From Spisula solida (lineage: Eukaryota > Mollusca > Bivalvia > Venerida > Mactridae), in assembly GCA_947247005.1 (NCBI GenBank), contig OX365952.1, forward strand, positions 2,006,501 through 2,070,500: a DNA stretch of 64,000 nucleotides, written 5' to 3'. Numbering within the stretch: position 1 is the first letter of the stretch; each line of letters starts with the position of its first letter. The notes under the pieces were generated by a model that was not told where the DNA came from, did not search any database, and worked only from the letters and a program-made list of their open reading frames with translations. Below, in pieces: positions 59,399-64,000 of the stretch. Made by a program: the position numbers and the translations under genes.

Positions 59399-60970
59399 AA
59401 GTGCCCAGCGGTCTTTGGCAATCAGAGGGATCTGAGTACACACAGTATCAAAGCGAACCACGCAGCGGCCTCCGTCATCTGTCCGTGGTGTCCTGATCCC
59501 AGGCCCCGGGAGTTCCGTTACCAGCAGGACCTCTCAAGGCATGTTAGAGACAACCACCAGCGGGAGTTTCAGAACCTGCCTGTTAAAACCTTGTCCAAGG
59601 CAAACTGCTTTTACTTTGCCAAAGATGCAGCATCCTACATGGAGACGCATCAACGGGTATCCGAGTTCATGTCACCAGAGGCAGTATACGCCAGGTACGT
59701 CGCGTTGTCCTGGGCCAAGGATAGGACACCAGGTCCCAAGGAGTGGACTGCAGGCTGGGACCTGGCCCGTCAATCACCAAGTCGTCCCTCAGCAACTTCT
59801 AGGAAAAGACAAGCAAGTGTATCCTTTCAAGTAATGTCCCTCAACCTGGGAGCAAGGGGAACAGATCTTCACATATCCGACAATCACAACAATATGTACA
59901 AAGTCAAGCTGACAGACGCCAGTGTCTCCTCTCCACCAGTTATGTCCACTTTGTGCAGGATCCTGGCAGAGCTGGATCCAGCTTACGCCCTCCCTAGCTG
60001 TAGCTGGAAGCCACACAAGGACCAGTCTTCTATGATTAAGACACTGGCGGCCACAGTAGGCATTGAGGCCAAATTTGTGAAGAAAGTATGGGTGATGGCG
60101 GGACGACTTTTCGAGCCTGATGAAGATTCAGACAGATCGCTCAAGAGCCCAACACCAGTATTTCTGGACGAACCATTTGAGACTACGACTCCGGCAACAA
60201 CCACTGACTTCACGAAACACATCATCACTCCAGCAACAACCACTGACTCCACGAAACACATCATCACTCCAGCAACAACCACTGACTCCACGAAACACAT
60301 CATCACTCTAGCAACAACCACTGACTCCATGAAACACATCATCACTCCAGCAACAACCACTGACTCCACGAAACACATCATCACTCCAGCAACAACCACT
60401 GACTCCACGAAACCCATCATCACTCCAGCAACAACCACTGTCTCCACGAAACACATCATCACTCCAGCAACAACCACTGACTCCACGAAACACATCATCA
60501 CACCAGCAACAACCACTGTCTCCACGAAACACATCATCACTCCAGCAACAACCACTGACTCCACGAAACACATCATCACTCCAGCAACAACCACTGACTC
60601 CACGAAACACATCATCACTCCAGCAACAACCACTGACTCCACGAAACACATCATCACTCCAGCAACAACCACTGACTCCACGAAACACATCATCACTCCA
60701 GCAACAACCACTGTCTCCACGAAACACATCATCACTCCAGCAACAACCACTGACTCCACGAAACACATCATCACTCCAGCAACAACCACTGAATCCACGA
60801 AACACATCATCACTCCAGCAACAACCACTGAATCCACGAAACACATCATCACTCCAGCAACAACCTTTTTTTATCGCCAAATGTTTGATAATGGCGCAAT
60901 TTGCGACTTACAGCCACGGATATACACAGAATTATGTATTTCCGTGTTACGACTTACACACCCTATTTGA
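59399..60970 (+). CDS. C2H2 zinc-finger protein of unknown function with a Thr-rich repeat tail (5' exon missing)
   Basis: Open frame after a possible acceptor (ATTGACAG). An in-frame TGA just upstream and no early ATG mean an upstream exon is required. The start, KCPAVFGNQRDLSTHSIKANH, looks like the second half of a C2H2 finger (C-x12-H-x5-H). A second finger follows with CPWC and later HVRDNH. The middle 200 residues (including DRTPGPKEWTAGWDLA and LCRILAELDPAYALPSCSW) match no family I recognise. From about 60186 the protein becomes 17 copies of a 13-residue Thr-rich unit (ITPATTTDSTKHI), encoded by a 39-bp minisatellite, and it ends in unrelated sequence. It could be an expressed lineage-specific gene or the remnant of a mobile element. 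Confidence 0.55.
   Translation, partial: KCPAVFGNQRDLSTHSIKANHAAASVICPWCPDPRPREFRYQQDLSRHVRDNHQREFQNLPVKTLSKANCFYFAKDAASYMETHQRVSEFMSPEAVYARYVALSWAKDRTPGPKEWTAGWDLARQSPSRPSATSRKRQASVSFQVMSLNLGARGTDLHISDNHNNMYKVKLTDASVSSPPVMSTLCRILAELDPAYALPSCSWKPHKDQSSMIKTLAATVGIEAKFVKKVWVMAGRLFEPDEDSDRSLKSPTPVFLDEPFETTTPATTTDFTKHIITPATTTDSTKHIITPATTTDSTKHIITLATTTDSMKHIITPATTTDSTKHIITPATTTDSTKPIITPATTTVSTKHIITPATTTDSTKHIITPATTTVSTKHIITPATTTDSTKHIITPATTTDSTKHIITPATTTDSTKHIITPATTTDSTKHIITPATTTVSTKHIITPATTTDSTKHIITPATTTESTKHIITPATTTESTKHIITPATTFFYRQMFDNGAICDLQPRIYTELCISVLRLTHPI
60186..60864. repeat. 39-bp minisatellite coding the Thr-rich tail
   Basis: About 17 nearly identical units with core ccagcaacaaccactgactc and cacgaaacacatcatcact. 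Variation is mostly at single bases (gac, gtc or gaa; aaacac or aaaccc). All units keep the frame of the zinc-finger protein. Confidence 0.93.
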
Positions 60971-61060
60971 TTTTTTTATCGCCAAATGTTTGATAATGGC
61001 GCAATTTGCGACTTACAGCCACGGATATACACAGAATTATGTATTTCCGTGTTACGGCGT
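60866..61060. repeat. 105-bp tandem duplication
   Basis: A segment starting ttttttt-atcgccaaatg and ending gtatttccgtgttacg occurs at 60866 and again at 60971, nearly without change. The second copy leads directly into the partial UNG copy. Confidence 0.9.
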
Positions 61061-61068
61061 AGGCCCTG

Positions 61069-61142
61069 CATTACTGGTTGGCTTCGGGGAATCGTGGAAA
61101 GAAGCTTTGCAGGCTGAGTTTTCGAAGACTTACTTTGTGCAG
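61069..61142 (+). pseudogene. UNG exon 2 fragment (duplicate)
   Basis: Encodes [20 protein letters not shown] and YFVQ, followed by the donor GTTAGT. Homology to 36286-36359 begins abruptly at cattactggttgg. Confidence 0.88.
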
Positions 61143-61268
61143 GTTAGTTAAACCAGGCATCCTTCCTTCACTGAAAGAAGTCTTTAAACAGTCTGTGAAT
61201 TTAGGATTTGAAACCACTTGCCCTAATCAGCAATAGTGAATGTAACATTGTATTTTTCTACCTTACAG

Positions 61269-61364
61269 CTAGGCGAATTTGTGGAAGCTGAGAGAAAGAA
61301 TGCCATAGTGTATCCAACAGCAGAGAGTGTGTTCAGTTGGACGAGAGCTTGTAATGTTAATGAT
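61269..61364 (+). pseudogene. UNG exon 3 duplicate
   Basis: 32 codons between TTACAG and GTAAGC, the same length and splice sites as 36916-37011. Changes include Lys to Glu (GK to GE), Lys to Asn (KK to KN) and Gly-Asn to Glu-Ser. The frame remains open. Confidence 0.88.
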
Positions 61365-62099
61365 GTAAGCTGTTTTCAAATTCATTCAATCCTTAGTGTA
61401 GTCCTAGAGTTAATATTTGAATAACATCATAACTGCATAATTGGACATTTTAAGTCGACTTTTCAAAGAAAAAAAGTCGAGCTTTTGTCATGACGGGATA
61501 TCGTCTGCGTGTGCACTGGTTTAGTTTATTGTCAGAGTAATTTTCTCAAAGACTAACAAAGGTATCCACTTGAAACTTGAAATAGTTATTCACCATCCCA
61601 AGGGGAGTCCATACTGATAAGGCTGATAAATCTGTGACCTATATTTATGGAGTTATCTGCCCTTATTTGGACTTAGCACATAAAAATAGTGGCTTATTTT
61701 ACAGATCAACTGAATATTATCAAACACTATCAAAGCTTTCAGCTTGAAAGTCAATACACTTATGGAATGTGATGACCTACATCTACTGACAAGAGGAAAC
61801 AAATCTATCCAGCATTTTATAAGATAAATTCCCCTTTTCTGACTTTGAATAGTTCTTTAAAAAATGTCAATTTCTCAAAGTTTATTGAAGGTATCCACTT
61901 TAAACTTAACATAGTTATTCACCAGCACAAGGGGAGTCCATACTGACAAGGCTGGTAACCCTGTGACATATATTTATGAGTTATCTGCCCTTGTTACTCA
62001 TAAAATTTTCACTCACAGATGAGCGTGAATACTATCAATTAAGAAATTGTCGAGCGTCCAGCACTTGTAGGCGGTGCTCTTGTTCTTCAAGTGTTGTAG

Positions 62100-62898
62100 G
62101 AAAATATATATAGATAGATAGATTCTTTTATTTCCTCCACATATGGAGAGCATCATAACATATTTACAATACAATAATAACAACACTCAAATTAACATAC
62201 ATGAGTATGTTACAAATACATCAAATTCAATAAGGTACATAAATAGCTTAATAAATGCATTTTTCCCATCATGTACGTATAAGCAAGGTTATATATTTAC
62301 AAACAACTGATAGAATTTTAATGATGATGCGCCCATAAATAATGACACATACAGTCTCTCATAAGCATACTATTATGTTTATCATGAGCTACATATACTA
62401 GTAGAGCGATTGTTCCTAACGCACAAACATGTTCCTAAACATATGAAATAGTATTCTCAGTAATACAAATTTAGCTTTCCTAGATTCCTTGAATGCTAAT
62501 GTCAATACCATATCAACCTGAATATCTCTAGGTTGTTTAATCCAATGAGCATAAAATGATGTATTTTCATTGTCTATTATGTAGTCCCATATCTTTTGTC
62601 TTAATATTGTCATATTTGGGCAAAAGTTAAAAAGGTGATCAACAACATTTTCACAAATACACAAGCAAGATGTACATTGTTCCCTGTATTGACGCGACAG
62701 TACCTTCCCAGACAAATTAACCAATACTGTACAAAGGGCACGTAACTCAGGGTGACTTTGTGTTAATACCCATAATTCACACGGGTTATTCACCTTTGGA
62801 ATGTATTCTATACCTGTCGGTTTTTTCTGCAATAAATTGTTTATCCTGCTATGTTTCAAGGGGATTGACACATTTGATAAGAAGAGTTTTCCATTGAC
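62100..62898 (-). mobile_element. 5'-truncated LINE fragment inserted in the UNG copy
   Basis: It interrupts the intron-3 homology of the UNG copy. On the minus strand it ends in an (ATCT/AT)n tail near 62105-62125, typical of a LINE 3' end. Upstream is AT-rich 3' UTR and the C-terminal coding end at 62416-62871. Confidence 0.6.
62416..62871 (-). pseudogene. LINE reverse-transcriptase C-terminal fragment
   Basis: 151 codons on the minus strand. The cysteine/histidine block CTSCLCICENVVDHLFNFCP resembles the zinc-binding-like end found after the RT domain in many non-LTR retrotransposons (C-x-C ... E ... HLF ... CP). The RT core is missing, so the fragment is 5'-truncated. Confidence 0.55.
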
Positions 62899-63069
62899 AC
62901 TTCTTCAATATTTCCATGTCACTAAATTAACCACTAATACAGTATTTGTATTGTCAGGAATATTCAGATAGATCTTCCACCGTTCCTTGTTACCCCCTAT
63001 TCTCTGACTAGCGGACACACAAGTGGAAAATTGACCGATTGAGCAATTTAGGGATTTGTCATAATAACC

Positions 63070-63460
63070 CAAACGAAAAAAAATGGGAAACAAAACACTG
63101 AAACAAAACACTAACAAAATACTATGTTTTGTTGATGTTTTATTAGTGTAGCAAATGACATGCAAATGAGCTAACAAAATACTAACAAAACACTAACAAA
63201 ACACTGCTAACAAAATACCAACAAAACACTGATTTGCATATGAAGGGAATAAGTTTAACAAAACACTAACAAAACACTGTATGTTTTGTTAGTGTTCCAT
63301 TATTTTTCTTAAAGAAAACACTAACAAAACATAGCTAACAAAATACTAACAAAATATAATATGCAAATGAGTTAACAAAATACTAACAAAACACTGAATC
63401 AAAATACCAACAAAACATAAACAAAACACTAACAAAATACTGTATATTTTGATAGTGTTT
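63070..63460. repeat. AACAAAACACT repeat with internal inverted copies
   Basis: Runs of aacaaaacactaacaaaac alternate with the inverted form gttttgttagtgtt, giving at least three local hairpins (for example aacactaacaaaaca facing tgttttgttagtgtt at about 63255-63295). It is low in complexity and non-coding. Confidence 0.7.
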
Positions 63461-64000
63461 CATAATATAATCTGCAGAAAAGCACTTAAAACATTACAAC
63501 GCATTTATACATGCATTCGGGAATTTAAGGTTCTTTTATTTTTAAACATAACTATTAAATATTATTTGAGATTTCACAAATACATATGGCAAAATGTGGT
63601 CGTAGGCAAGCATTTCATATATCACCAAAAATACTGTAAACTGTATCAATATACTCAAACAAAATATGTCCACCATCATTTTGAAACTAAAATTTAGTCT
63701 TTGTCCATTTCACATGGGAATTCCTTCCTTCAAATGGTATATGCATTCCTTTCCATGCTCCAATTGTAAAATAAGAGTTAAATGTGATTAGTGAAAGCTG
63801 GAAGAAGAGGTAAAATAATTTCAGTGTACTGGAGGGCTTGACAAATATAAAAGCTGGTTGTTCAATATAATGACCAGTTACTTGGTCAAATAAAGAAGTG
63901 ACAATACACATTATTCTAAATTGTTTACAAGTTTGATTAAAATAATACTTGAAAAATGTACATGCTGCAGAACATGGCTACGGTGATTTGTCAACCTGTG
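63461..64000. other. AT-rich DNA at the window end
   Basis: No supported gene; open frames are short and featureless. Confidence 0.4.

Larger units (their letters stand above)
61069..63068 (+). pseudogene. Partial duplicate of UNG (end of exon 2, exon 3 and intron 3 sequence)
   Basis: 61069-61142 copies the last 74 bases of UNG exon 2, with a Glu-to-Val change before the final Gln, and keeps the donor. 61143-61268 is a short version of intron 2 (126 versus 556 bases). 61269-61364 copies exon 3 at full length with an open frame and four changed residues. 61365-62030 and 62899-63068 match intron 3 (37012-37600 and 37667-37834). The copy lacks GQDPYH, HPSPLS and all later exons, so it cannot encode a glycosylase. 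It lies 14 kb after the true gene on the same strand. Confidence 0.85.

Noticed and set aside
59983..60880. Minus-strand open frames of 190 and 289 codons opposite the Thr-rich repeat
   Set aside because: They are shadows of the 39-bp repeat; the + frame extends into unique zinc-finger sequence and the minus ones do not show any domain.

Overview
The window is nuclear DNA from an animal, most probably a bivalve mollusc. It has intron-rich genes with GT-AG junctions, many tandem repeats, tRNA-derived SINE-like pieces, and dispersed repeats with poly-GTCC tracts of a style common in bivalve genomes. The taxon is inferred; no ribosomal or mitochondrial marker is present. Two conserved genes can be read exon by exon, both on the + strand. 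The first is a matrix metalloproteinase that best fits MMP21 (visible exons 8317-23643; the first exon is not certain). The second is a complete nuclear-type uracil-DNA glycosylase, UNG (ATG at 34582, stop ending at 47198; 8 exons, 313 residues).

Layout. 1-4.9 kb: a 42-bp minisatellite of about 55 units containing a 21-unit block present twice, then a decayed tRNA-like sequence. 5-8.3 kb: AT-rich DNA with a 31-bp repeat and a weak candidate for the MMP21 signal-peptide exon. 8.3-23.6 kb: MMP21, whose 10-kb first visible intron holds six unrelated minisatellites. 23.6-34.5 kb: intergenic, with a CRE-rich repeat, a foldback element, a decayed LINE and a hAT-like element. 34.0-47.8 kb: UNG with E2F- and YY1-like sites upstream. 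Its 6.3-kb intron 3 holds a large mirror-image repeat structure centred on a second 42-bp minisatellite, and introns 6 and 7 hold one repeat twice, once interrupted by another element. 48-52.5 kb: intergenic with MITE-like elements. 52.5-58.7 kb: a Ty3/gypsy-type LTR retrotransposon with an intact gag, a pol broken at two places, and a textbook -1 frameshift signal at the gag end. 59.4-61.0 kb: a C2H2 zinc-finger reading frame with a threonine-rich 13-residue repeat tail. 61.07-63.07 kb: a partial copy of UNG exons 2-3 plus flanking intron, interrupted by a LINE fragment. The last kilobase holds AACAAAACACT-type foldback repeats and otherwise unremarkable AT-rich DNA.

MMP21 (secreted protease) and UNG (nuclear base-excision repair) have no evident joint function; their adjacency looks incidental. 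The notable features are architectural: tandem arrays and foldback DNA in introns, a local partial duplication of a repair gene, and the frameshift signal in the retrotransposon.
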